A DNA stretch of 64,000 bases. It comes from Bacteroidales bacterium. Its GTDB lineage: Bacteria > Bacteroidota > Bacteroidia > Bacteroidales > P3. A program made the translations under genes and the position numbers. Below are positions 40,365 to 49,189 of the stretch, in pieces. Where the stretch lies: NCBI GenBank assembly GCA_017618625.1, contig JAFZTV010000033.1:13889-77888 (forward strand). The letters run 5' to 3'. The notes under the pieces were generated by a model. It worked only from the letters and a program-made list of their open reading frames with translations. It did not search any database and was not told the DNA's origin. The number at the start of each line of letters is the position of its first letter. Position 1 is the first letter of the stretch.

Positions 40365-42593
40365 CTACAAATTGACTATCAGACGGCCCATGAAGTTGAT
40401 CCCAGGCTGCTGGTAGTAGCCGCGATAGAAGACTCCGCCATCCTCGGAACCCCAGGCAGAGAGGCGATAGTGATTGTCGAGCATGTTGTTGACAAGAAAC
40501 TGCGCCTCAATGGAACTGGTGCCTTTTATCGGCCAAGTGTAGGAAACTTTGGCGTTGGCCACAAAATAGCCGTCCTGCCTCATCTCCTCGCGTGATGTAT
40601 TGTCAACATACATGCTGCCGACATACTTGCCCACAAGCTGCAGACGAAGGGTCTTCCAAGGGTTAAAGTTCAACATCAGAGCACCTATGATATTGGGCGA
40701 CATGGCGAGGTCGGTGGTGCCTTTGTGGTAGTAGAGGTTGTAGGCGGTGTCGGACGACTCGTACTCATAGTCGATGACCTTGTTCTGGCTGAGGGTGAGG
40801 TTGGCACCGAAATCGAACCAGCGGCAAGGTTTGTAGCCGCCTTCAAGCTCGATACCGATACGGTAACTCTTATCTACGTTCATCATGAGGGTATAGCCAG
40901 AGCTGCTGAGAAGTCCGTTGGGTGTGAGCTGATCTTTGTAAAGCATCGCGTAAACGTTGGCGTTGAACATATAGTTTTTGCCTTTTAATCCGTAACCAAG
41001 CTCAATGTCGAGCATGTGTTCGGCCTTCACCTCCTCTCCAATTTTAAGATGCTCCTTGATGTCGGATCGGTTGGGTTCACGGTTGGAGATGCCAGCTACA
41101 AAATATATGCGGTGCATATCGTTAAAGGCGTAGTTGATACCCAAACGCGGGTTGAAGAACGGATAGAAGTGGCTGTAGTACAGGCTTGAGGAATCAAGCT
41201 CGTAGTAATCGTCATCGGTGCCTGAGAAGGTGTAGTCAACAAAGCGCGCCTGAAGGTCGGCATAGATGTTCATGTGGTTGTCGAGCAAGTTGAACGAGGC
41301 CTTGGCAAAGACGGAACCGTCAATTTTCACACCGTAATTGCTGTACCATTCATATACATCGCCATCGCTGTTAGGAAGACCATAGTATGTAAGCGTGTTG
41401 TATAGCGTCGAGTCTTTCGACCACAGCACATCTCCATAGTGGTTTCCTTTGAAATACGTTCCTGCTCCACCGAACGACAAATCTACAATCGTATTCTTGT
41501 ATTTGGCCGAAACCGTGCCTGTAAAGTTGTTTCCATCGGAAAGTTTCTGTGTGATGTAGTCGTCCTTGCCTATGCCTGTCAAGCCGAATTTCACAGGCTT
41601 TTTATTGTACTTGTAGTATTCGTCATATCCTTTTCCATGTGTGTAGTCGAACGCTGCATTGAGACTCCACCCCTTCACCAGCCGCTGCACCCAATAAAGC
41701 TGGAAATGCTGCTGGTCGTAGTTGTCGGTCTCGTTGCCATAGTAGCGCACATTCCCCAACTCGTCGTAGTATTCGCCTGCATCGTTATATCGGGGGTCTT
41801 TGTCCAAAGTCTCGGCATCAATGCCATTCCATGTGATGCCTGTCTTTTGATGGCCAATGATTACGATGGCTTTCAACAGAGTCTTGTCGTTCGACCACCC
41901 TCCTGTCAAAAACAGCGAGTGTTGGTTGCTGAAGCCGTTGCGCACATAACCGTCGGTACCGTAGCCATTGTAGGCCACATCGAAAGCAAAGCCATGCTTT
42001 GTGCGTCCACTTCCTGCCGTGATACCATACTGTCTTGTATTGAACGAGCCGTATGCAACATCGGCTACAGCGTAAGGGTCGGCCGCAGGTGTGAGCGTCT
42101 GCAGGCTTATTGTGCCGCCCAGAGCCGCACTGCCGCCCACCGAGGTACCGACACCTCTCTGCACCTGCAGGTTCTGTGCCATGCCGCCCAGATTGGGTAT
42201 GTTCACCCAATAGACGGCCTGACTCTCGGGGTCGTTGAGCGTGATACCGTTGATGTTCACGTTGATACGCGTGGCATCGACTCCACGTATACGAATCGAG
42301 GTGTTGCCCGTCTTGCCCTGCTCACTCTCCACAACCACGCTGGGTTGCAGTTCGAGCACGTAAGGCACCGAGATTTCGCCCTTGCGGTCGCTTATCTCGT
42401 CACGCGAAACGGTGGATGTAGTCATAGGTGTCGAAGCGTTCACACGGCTGTCTCGCACGATGACCTCTTCAAGCACTCTTACCGAGTCTTGTTTGTTTTG
42501 CGCCCGCAGCGTGGCAGGCAAAGAAATGGTTGAAGCGATTGTCGCCACAACGGCGACTGCTCTCATCGAGAGCATGAAAAAGTGTTTTTTCAT
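40365..42593 (-). CDS. TonB-dependent outer-membrane receptor, probably for thiamine
   Basis: 742 residues from Met at 42593. This start is chosen because longer frames would translate the TPP riboswitch. Signal peptide about 1-32, then the plug with VLEEVIVRDSRVN (TonB-box region), DRKGEISVPYVLELQPSVVV, IRIRGVDATRINVNINGITLNDPES and VQRGVGTSVGGSAALGGTI, followed by a ~22-strand barrel ending INFMGRLIVNL. Position directly behind the riboswitch and before PnuT and TPK indicates thiamine or TPP uptake across the outer membrane. Confidence 0.9.
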   Translation of the reverse strand: MKKHFFMLSMRAVAVVATIASTISLPATLRAQNKQDSVRVLEEVIVRDSRVNASTPMTTSTVSRDEISDRKGEISVPYVLELQPSVVVESEQGKTGNTSIRIRGVDATRINVNINGITLNDPESQAVYWVNIPNLGGMAQNLQVQRGVGTSVGGSAALGGTISLQTLTPAADPYAVADVAYGSFNTRQYGITAGSGRTKHGFAFDVAYNGYGTDGYVRNGFSNQHSLFLTGGWSNDKTLLKAIVIIGHQKTGITWNGIDAETLDKDPRYNDAGEYYDELGNVRYYGNETDNYDQQHFQLYWVQRLVKGWSLNAAFDYTHGKGYDEYYKYNKKPVKFGLTGIGKDDYITQKLSDGNNFTGTVSAKYKNTIVDLSFGGAGTYFKGNHYGDVLWSKDSTLYNTLTYYGLPNSDGDVYEWYSNYGVKIDGSVFAKASFNLLDNHMNIYADLQARFVDYTFSGTDDDYYELDSSSLYYSHFYPFFNPRLGINYAFNDMHRIYFVAGISNREPNRSDIKEHLKIGEEVKAEHMLDIELGYGLKGKNYMFNANVYAMLYKDQLTPNGLLSSSGYTLMMNVDKSYRIGIELEGGYKPCRWFDFGANLTLSQNKVIDYEYESSDTAYNLYYHKGTTDLAMSPNIIGALMLNFNPWKTLRLQLVGKYVGSMYVDNTSREEMRQDGYFVANAKVSYTWPIKGTSSIEAQFLVNNMLDNHYRLSAWGSEDGGVFYRGYYQQPGINFMGRLIVNL

Positions 42594-42598
42594 AAGTT

Positions 42599-42697
42599 TT
42601 CCTCCGCCGGTATTGTCCGGATCAGGTTGTATGGGTATGTTCTCAGCTGTTTGGAGCGTCAACTCTCGCACTCCGCAGTTTTGCAGCACCCCATGGG
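42599..42697 (-). promoter_or_regulatory. TPP riboswitch (THI element)
   Basis: Minus-strand RNA carries the conserved TPP-aptamer parts in order: GGGGTGCTG, GCTGAGAA followed by ATACCC, AACCTGATCCGGACAATACCGG, then CGGAGGAAA. It ends about 6 nt before the receptor ATG, so the aptamer or its 3' strand can hide the translation start. It should repress the receptor-pnuT-TPK operon when TPP is plentiful. Confidence 0.95.
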
Positions 42698-42726
42698 TTT
42701 ATAAATAGTGTGAATTACGTATATTT

Positions 42727-43905
42727 CTAACTGTTTACTCTTTGATAAAATTTCCACCAAATGTCGGGTATCTTGTTGCCCAGCGCCTGCTCGTAGTCGT
42801 CATAAAGGCACGGAACCAGCAGCTTGCGCTTGCTCTCTCCGTTGGCCTCCGTCGAACACGGCACCTCTACCCACCAGCGGTCGCTCTTCTTGCTTTTGTA
42901 GAACACCACCTCCACGCCATGCTCCTCCAGCGGCACTATCACCTTGCGGTAGTTCTCCGTGTCCTTGTAAGGGTTGTCCTGCTTTCTCTTCCCCACGCCC
43001 TCTATGAAATACCACAATGCGTGCGCCAGCAGATGTGCCGTCTGACCCGAGCTGTCGTGCATGGGCGAGAAATCGAAGAATCCTATCGAACTCGTCTTGT
43101 CACTCATACCCGCAAAACGCGCCAGCTGGCACATTTCCTCGCCATAGAAACCATGTGGCGACGGGTCGGTATTTGCAGGGGCGTCGCTCTGCCTTATCGC
43201 TCCGACGTCTATGCTCACACAGTCCGCGTTTCTCAGCAGCGGCTCCGACCTCAGCATGTTTTCCCTCACCCAGCCCAGTCTGTAGGCATCGAACTTCAGC
43301 TCATCCATCAAATCAACATACTGCTGACCCACAAAATACGTCTGATAGCCTATATTTGTGTAGTTGAACAGATAGTTCGGCTGCTCCATGATTACATATC
43401 TCAGCCAGTTGCGCGAATCCAGCTTCCGCTCCTCGTCTATATCGAAGCGCGGGTCTATCGCCGAGATGTTCATAACCTTCCCCAACTGCGCATAAGCCCT
43501 GTAAAGCGCCCACGTATAGTCCTGTCCGCCGCCGAGAGCCACCACTATGCAGTTCTGCCTCAACAGCTCCATAGCCACCTCCGTCAGCGCCTGGCGCGAA
43601 TCCTCTATCGTCGCACCCTGCACCAAGTTGCCCAAATCCAGCACCTTCACGCCCTCTTCAATCCCGGCCAACTGATACAGATAGCGCCGTATCATATCGG
43701 CCGCGTTGGCGCAATTCAGGTTCGTGGACGACCCTCGTCCGTCAGTGACTCCCACCAACACCACACACCTCTCGTTCACCACCGGAAAACGGCCTCCGTC
43801 TTTGTTGTAACTCGTAACAAGATCGCCAAGGCGTGGCACAAAATTGCCTCTCTTGTAGCCTATCTTGCTGATATCTATCGGTTCAAAATAACTGCTTATG
43901 TCCAT
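42727..43905 (-). CDS. Arginase/formimidoylglutamase-fold protein with altered metal site
   Basis: 392 residues from Met at 43905 (MDISSYFEP), just behind a TACCTTTG promoter element. The ureohydrolase fold is visible, but metal ligands differ: GGGQD instead of GGGHD, SAIDPRFD instead of the DAHxD block, and SIDVGAIRQSDAPA in place of SxDxDxxxP. The substrate-side motif PSPHGFYGEEMCQLARFAG is retained. Such divergent members are common in Bacteroidota. Either a different metal set or a non-catalytic role is possible; the reaction cannot be read from sequence. Confidence 0.8.
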   Translation of the reverse strand: MDISSYFEPIDISKIGYKRGNFVPRLGDLVTSYNKDGGRFPVVNERCVVLVGVTDGRGSSTNLNCANAADMIRRYLYQLAGIEEGVKVLDLGNLVQGATIEDSRQALTEVAMELLRQNCIVVALGGGQDYTWALYRAYAQLGKVMNISAIDPRFDIDEERKLDSRNWLRYVIMEQPNYLFNYTNIGYQTYFVGQQYVDLMDELKFDAYRLGWVRENMLRSEPLLRNADCVSIDVGAIRQSDAPANTDPSPHGFYGEEMCQLARFAGMSDKTSSIGFFDFSPMHDSSGQTAHLLAHALWYFIEGVGKRKQDNPYKDTENYRKVIVPLEEHGVEVVFYKSKKSDRWWVEVPCSTEANGESKRKLLVPCLYDDYEQALGNKIPDIWWKFYQRVNS

Positions 43906-43927
43906 CCAATCTGGATTTTTTCGCCTG

Positions 43928-43935
43928 CAAAGGTA
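43928..43935 (-). promoter_or_regulatory. Promoter -7 element for the arginase-fold gene (TACCTTTG)
   Basis: Reverse-strand TACCTTTG with TTTG 16 bp upstream, 22 bp before the chosen start. Confidence 0.6.
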
Positions 43936-43970
43936 CAAAATTATACTGAAACAAAACTATCTACCCTCTC

Positions 43971-44783
43971 CTACTGCAGTTTGGCCCCCCACAGCAGTTT
44001 GTTTTGCAACGCCGTGAAGAAGTTCTGCCCTGGTAGTCGTATCAACCGCAGCGAGTGCGGATGACGGCTCACTTTCACCTCCGCGCCTCCGCGTATCACA
44101 CATGACGATGAGTCCGTCCCCAACGTCAATTCGTCGCACGACTCGTCTGGCAGCAAACTTATGCTCACCTTGTCCGACAGCACTATTGGCCGCAACGTCA
44201 GCGTGTGCGCTCCTATCGGCGTTATAACCAGAGAGCCTGAATCTGGCGTCAGTATCGGTCCTCCGCAACTCAGCGAGTATGCCGTCGAACCTGTCGGAGT
44301 CGCCACTATCAAACCGTCACCGCTATAGTTCGCCAAATACTGGCCGTTAACATACACCCTCACCCGCAAAAGCGCACTCCCCAACGGACGGTGAAGATAA
44401 ACCTCATTCAACACAAAACCTGGTATCTTCCCTTCGGTTTCCTCGGCCTCCACTTTCAGCAACGTGCGTGTTTCGACGTTATAGTCTCCGTTTTTTAGGC
44501 AGTCCGCCATAAGTTCCACATCGTCGCGGTTGGCCGATGTCAGAAACCCCAGATGGCCGAAATTCACTCCGAGCACTGGTATTTTGCTGTCACCAAGCAG
44601 GTGTACCGACGACAGCAACGTTCCGTCGCCGCCAACCGAAATCAGCGCGTCCAGCCCCTCTGGCAGCTTTCTGTTGTCACTCCCTACTATTTCTTCTGTC
44701 TCAATGCCACGCGACCCAAGACGCTCTGCCAACAAGGCTGTCGCCTCATGGTTCGGTGTTCTAGTGTAAAGTGCTATCTTCAT
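43971..44783 (-). CDS. nadK: NAD kinase
   Basis: 270 residues with the family signature SVGGDGTLLSSVHLL (catalytic GGDG), VNFGHLGFL, LNEVYLHR and the substrate loop SGDGLIVATPTGSTAYSLSCGGPI. It converts NAD to NADP. It follows the T9SS cargo gene by 21 bp (downstream of it on the minus strand). Confidence 0.96.
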   Translation of the reverse strand: MKIALYTRTPNHEATALLAERLGSRGIETEEIVGSDNRKLPEGLDALISVGGDGTLLSSVHLLGDSKIPVLGVNFGHLGFLTSANRDDVELMADCLKNGDYNVETRTLLKVEAEETEGKIPGFVLNEVYLHRPLGSALLRVRVYVNGQYLANYSGDGLIVATPTGSTAYSLSCGGPILTPDSGSLVITPIGAHTLTLRPIVLSDKVSISLLPDESCDELTLGTDSSSCVIRGGAEVKVSRHPHSLRLIRLPGQNFFTALQNKLLWGAKLQ

Positions 44784-44804
44784 AGTTTCTATTATTTTCG
44801 AGAC

Positions 44805-45974
44805 TTATTTCAAAAGCAGCAGCTGTCCTTTCTTTACTTGCTGCACCCCATCAACGCTGTAAAAGAGCAGATATACATACGCTCCGCCCTGCAATTCATG
44901 TGATTTGCTGCGGCCGGTGAACGCCTCGGCAGGGTCCTCGCTACGAAACACTCTCCTACCCGTCCGGCAGTATATGTCAAGTCTGTACTCGCTCACTCCT
45001 TCTGGAAGCATCCCCGTCGCACACGGCTGGAAACGGTCGTTGGGCGGCTGACCGTATATAATAGCGTTTGGCAGTGCAAAAATATCACCGCCTGCATCAA
45101 TATCTCCGTGGTGCGAGTGGCTGCACTCTGTGTTCGACGTGTCGCTCACCGCCACCGAGGCAATATTGGAATAGGCATTGAGCCCCGACTCCTGGCCTCT
45201 CACACTCAATCTGAAATAACAACTGTCTTCCACTCCGTCTGGCATGGCGATACGTAGTGTGTTGCTTGCCGTAGAGTCCGCAAGGTGCCATTCGTACGGC
45301 TTCCCTACCGAATAATACAAGCAATATTTCCCCATTCCTCCCGGCATATTGCGATAGTCGTTCCATTGTGCCGTCACCGTACCACCGCAGCTATCTGCAC
45401 TCACACTGAGATGCAAGTTGTTGCACGGTGGCGAGAGTTGGCTAGGATTTCCACAACTATCAATCGCAAATACCCTGAATGTTATCGGCTCCTCTTGATA
45501 TGCCACCGCATACCTAGTCCCGTACACCGTGTCTGGCGACACACACGGGCTGCCTGTACAAACAATATACCCCGCCACATCCCCCGACTCCGACGGCAGC
45601 CAGCTAACAACAATACTGTCAGTCAATGTGTCAACCGTCACTATCTGTATGTCTGAATACTGCGGCGGAACCCCATCCGCAAACCATACCTCCGTCTCTA
45701 TCGACATCCCTGCCCCATACAACAATCGGTAGTGTATCGTGTCGCCACAAACCGCCACCTTCACAGTGTCGCGGTACATGGCTCCATCTACCTCGCCAAG
45801 CGAACTATAGCCCACCTCGTATGGCAATCGGCGCATCAACTCAAGTGTACCACTTACATCTCGCCAGCGCAATTCCACATACATCCCTTCCCTCACCTGC
45901 GCACCTATCTGCTGCGCCCTCACCTGCGGAAGAACGGCTATCATAAAAAATATTATGTAAATGATTCGGCGCAA
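44805..45974 (-). CDS. T9SS type B cargo (gliding-motility-type C-terminal domain)
   Basis: 389 residues if started at TTG 45972-45974 (LRRIIYIIFFMIAVLPQVRAQ), which gives an intact signal peptide; no ATG lies at a suitable place before the signal, and a more distal ATG would run through the end of the ABC-transporter gene. The middle has two or three fibronectin-like beta domains (SDSIVVSWLPSESGDVAGYIV). The C-terminus (PNDRFQPC...YRLDIYCRTGRRVF...GGAYVYLLFYSVDGVQQVKKGQLLLLK) is a type B sorting domain, so the protein is secreted by the type IX system. Function of the cargo is unknown. Confidence 0.85.
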   Translation of the reverse strand: MRRIIYIIFFMIAVLPQVRAQQIGAQVREGMYVELRWRDVSGTLELMRRLPYEVGYSSLGEVDGAMYRDTVKVAVCGDTIHYRLLYGAGMSIETEVWFADGVPPQYSDIQIVTVDTLTDSIVVSWLPSESGDVAGYIVCTGSPCVSPDTVYGTRYAVAYQEEPITFRVFAIDSCGNPSQLSPPCNNLHLSVSADSCGGTVTAQWNDYRNMPGGMGKYCLYYSVGKPYEWHLADSTASNTLRIAMPDGVEDSCYFRLSVRGQESGLNAYSNIASVAVSDTSNTECSHSHHGDIDAGGDIFALPNAIIYGQPPNDRFQPCATGMLPEGVSEYRLDIYCRTGRRVFRSEDPAEAFTGRSKSHELQGGAYVYLLFYSVDGVQQVKKGQLLLLK

Positions 45975-45997
45975 ATGTCCTGACTTTTTGGTTCTAT

Positions 45998-47827
45998 CTA
46001 TGCATCGCTGGCCATCCTGTGATATATCCCGCCCAAAGCCAACAACTCTTCGTGGGTTCCGCATTCAACCACTCGCCCGTTGTCTATCACCACTATCTGG
46101 TCAGCGTTTCTTATTGTTGACAGACGGTGGGCTATTACCACTGCCGTACGACCTTTCAACAACGTGTCTATACTATGCTGCACCTGCAGCTCCGACTCTG
46201 AATCCAAAGCACTCGTGGCTTCGTCAAAGATAAGCAGGTCGGGATTCCTGAGCACAGCTCTGGCAATGCATATCCTCTGCCTCTGCCCTCCGCTCAACAT
46301 CGCACCCCCGTCTCCTACATACGAGTCATATCCATCGGGCATCGCCTTGATAAAGTCGTCGGCATCGGCTATCCGAGCGGACTCTTTTATCTGTTTGAGC
46401 GTAGCATTAGGCATACCGTATGCTATATTGTTGGCCACGCTATCGTTGAAAAGCTGCGGCTCTTGCGCCACAACGCCTATCCTGCTTCGCCACGACGAAA
46501 GTGAATACTCTCGTATGTCTCGTCCATCGACAGTAATTCGCCCTTCCGTCGGGTCATAAAACCGTAACAGCAAGTTTGCTATGGTTGACTTGCCACTGCC
46601 CGACATACCCACTATGGCGATCGTCTTCCCTTCTACAATATGCAAGTCCACTCCCTTCAGCGCCTGCACTCCAGTGGCTTCCGTATTCTGCCCTGGATAC
46701 TCCATCGCAACGCCCTCCAGCTCTATGTTGCCAATGTGTTCTATCGCTGGTTTCGACTCATCCTGCGCCTCTATCGACTGGTCCTCCAAGAAGTCAATCA
46801 TTCGTGTCACACATCCCTCTCCCCGCTTAATCTGCGCAACCGACGTAGAAAGACTTTTGGCCGGCGGGAGCATAAGCACAAACAGCATCAGATATGAAAC
46901 GAACAGCTCCGCTGTGAGCATACTTCCTCCCCTGATTACCAACACCGTACCGAACAAAAGTACCGCTACAACAACCGCGCTTCCCAAAAATTCGCTCACT
47001 GGCGACGCGGCATGTATCCGGCGCAACATCGCTGTCCTACGACGTGAATATTCGTGATTAAGGGTCTGGTAGCGCCTGTTTGAAAAGTCTATGGCGTTGA
47101 ACGCTTTAATTACCCGCAACCCTCTTATAGCCTCCTCCGTGAGCGAGAGCAGCGTGCCGCCTTGATCCTGCACCTCTTTCGACTTACGCTTCAACCGTCG
47201 CGATATACTGGCTATAACCAAAGATATGACTGGTATCGATAGCAACACCACCCCCGTAAGCCGCACATCTATGTAGAAGAGCATCAACAGATAGAGAACC
47301 AGCGTGACCACCGACGAGGCGAGCGTATGTATCGATACTAACACATTCTCTTCATACTCCACGATGTCGTTGCCGAAACGCGAGAGCACATCGCCTTCCC
47401 TTCGGTTTGAATAATACCCCACCGACAAGCGCATAGCTTTGGCAAACATTCTGTTGCGTATGTCGCGCGTAACTCTGTTCCGCATCGTTCCCGCCACAAC
47501 TGCCGACAAATATCCAAACAAGTTCTTGAAAAAGAACAGCACTATCAACAGCCCTGCAAACAGCCATAGCGCCGTACTCTTGCCCTGCGCTATCATCCTC
47601 ACATATAGCTCTTCCAACGCCTGGCTTATCAAGTTTCCACCTTGACTGGGCATCGGCGTGTCGGGCTCAAACAATAACTTTAGAAAGTCCGATACACTCA
47701 GCGCTGTAGCCATCATAAAGAGCGTGCTCAGTATTACGAACAAGCCATACGCCGCTATGCGGGCGGCGTATGGCTTGAGGTGGTTTCTCGTAAACGCAAT
47801 CTCTTTTTGACGGGACATTGGTCTCAT
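45998..47827 (-). CDS. ABC exporter, MsbA-like half transporter
   Basis: 609 residues. Six helices in the first ~330 residues, then an ATPase domain with Walker A VGMSGSGKST, Q-loop QEPQLF, signature LSGGQRQR, Walker B LLIFDEATSALD and H-loop IAHRLSTI. Works as a homodimer exporting lipids or drugs; an MsbA-like lipid-flipping role is the commonest for single copies, but is not proven here. The Met4 start is an alternative. The gap to purB is 6 bp. Confidence 0.93.
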   Translation of the reverse strand: MRPMSRQKEIAFTRNHLKPYAARIAAYGLFVILSTLFMMATALSVSDFLKLLFEPDTPMPSQGGNLISQALEELYVRMIAQGKSTALWLFAGLLIVLFFFKNLFGYLSAVVAGTMRNRVTRDIRNRMFAKAMRLSVGYYSNRREGDVLSRFGNDIVEYEENVLVSIHTLASSVVTLVLYLLMLFYIDVRLTGVVLLSIPVISLVIASISRRLKRKSKEVQDQGGTLLSLTEEAIRGLRVIKAFNAIDFSNRRYQTLNHEYSRRRTAMLRRIHAASPVSEFLGSAVVVAVLLFGTVLVIRGGSMLTAELFVSYLMLFVLMLPPAKSLSTSVAQIKRGEGCVTRMIDFLEDQSIEAQDESKPAIEHIGNIELEGVAMEYPGQNTEATGVQALKGVDLHIVEGKTIAIVGMSGSGKSTIANLLLRFYDPTEGRITVDGRDIREYSLSSWRSRIGVVAQEPQLFNDSVANNIAYGMPNATLKQIKESARIADADDFIKAMPDGYDSYVGDGGAMLSGGQRQRICIARAVLRNPDLLIFDEATSALDSESELQVQHSIDTLLKGRTAVVIAHRLSTIRNADQIVVIDNGRVVECGTHEELLALGGIYHRMASDA

Positions 47828-47833
47828 TGGTTT

Positions 47834-49165
47834 TCACTCGCAGGCATACCCGGTATAGTTGCTGGGCGTCACCGCTCGTATTCTGGCTTTGACATTCTCG
47901 TCAACGTCGAGTCCGTCAACGAATGTCTCTATGGTCTGCTCCGTCACATGTTCATTGGTGCGTGTCAGCTGTTTCAATGCCTCGTATGGGTTGGGGTATC
48001 CTACACTGCGCAGTATCGTCTGTATCGCTTCTGCCACCACGGCCCAGTTGCGCTCCAAGTCGGCTTTTATCGACTCCTCATTCAGCAACAGCTTGCCCAC
48101 TCCCTTCTCTATCGACGCCAAAGCTATCATCACATGTCCCAGCGGCACTCCGATGTTGCGGCTAACTGTCGAATCTGTCAAATCTCGCTGCAGTCGCGAA
48201 ATCGGAAGTTTATGACTCAGGTGTTCGAATATGGCGTTTGCCATTCCTAGGTTGCCTTCTGCGTTCTCGAAGTCAATGGGGTTTACCTTATGCGGCATCG
48301 CCGACGATCCCACCTCTCCAGCCTTGATTTTCTGCTTGAAATACTCCATTGACACATACGACCATATATCGCGACAGAAGTCCATAAGTATTACATTCAA
48401 CCGCTTGCAGCAGTCGAAATATGCGGCCATATTGTCGTAGTTCTCAATCTGCGTGGTAAGCTGCTGACGTTCGAGGCCAAGGTTATCCTTGACAAATCGG
48501 TTGCCAAACGCCACCCAGTCTATCTCTGGATAAGCAACTCTATGGGCATTGAAATTGCCCGTAGCTCCGCCGAATTTGGCACTGAACGGTATCTGCTCCA
48601 TCTGTTTCAGCTGATTGCGCATACGATAGGCAAAAACTGCAATCTCCTTGCCCAATCCCGTCGGCGAGGCGGGCTGTCCATGGGTGTGCGCCAACATCGG
48701 GATATTCTTCCATTCTTTGGCGCGTTCCTCTATCAGCTCTGCGATTTTAGTATAATATGGCAATATCACTTGCTCGTGGCACTCCTTTATCGACAACGGT
48801 ACAGACGTGTTGTTGATGTCCTGCGAAGTCAATCCAAAATGTATAAACTCCTTCAATTCTGCCAACTGCATCTCGTCAAACCGCCTCTTGATAAAATACT
48901 CCACCGCTTTCACGTCGTGGTTCGTGGTCTTTTCTATCTCTTTTATCTCAAGCGCGTTTTCGTCTGTGAAATTGCGGTATATCTCCCTCAGTTGTTCGGC
49001 TTTTTCAAACGGCTTGCCGAGCTGCTGCATAAGGGCGATGAAATACTCCACCTCCACCCTTACCCTGTAGCGTATTAGGGCTTTTTCTGAAAAATACATA
49101 GCCAACGGCTCTACTTTGCCGCGATAGCGGCCGTCAATCGGGGAAATAGCGTCAAGCGTAGTCAT
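47834..49165 (-). CDS. purB: Adenylosuccinate lyase
   Basis: 443 residues. Fumarase-superfamily signature GSSAMPHKVNPIDFENAEGNL plus the N-terminal LDAISPIDGRYRGK typical of the E. coli-like PurB class and MLAHTHGQPASPT with the catalytic His. Acts twice in purine synthesis, releasing fumarate. It is followed at once by the ABC exporter gene. Confidence 0.96.
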   Translation of the reverse strand: MTTLDAISPIDGRYRGKVEPLAMYFSEKALIRYRVRVEVEYFIALMQQLGKPFEKAEQLREIYRNFTDENALEIKEIEKTTNHDVKAVEYFIKRRFDEMQLAELKEFIHFGLTSQDINNTSVPLSIKECHEQVILPYYTKIAELIEERAKEWKNIPMLAHTHGQPASPTGLGKEIAVFAYRMRNQLKQMEQIPFSAKFGGATGNFNAHRVAYPEIDWVAFGNRFVKDNLGLERQQLTTQIENYDNMAAYFDCCKRLNVILMDFCRDIWSYVSMEYFKQKIKAGEVGSSAMPHKVNPIDFENAEGNLGMANAIFEHLSHKLPISRLQRDLTDSTVSRNIGVPLGHVMIALASIEKGVGKLLLNEESIKADLERNWAVVAEAIQTILRSVGYPNPYEALKQLTRTNEHVTEQTIETFVDGLDVDENVKARIRAVTPSNYTGYACE

Positions 49166-49189
49166 TTTGAATTTATTATTGTTTCTGTT

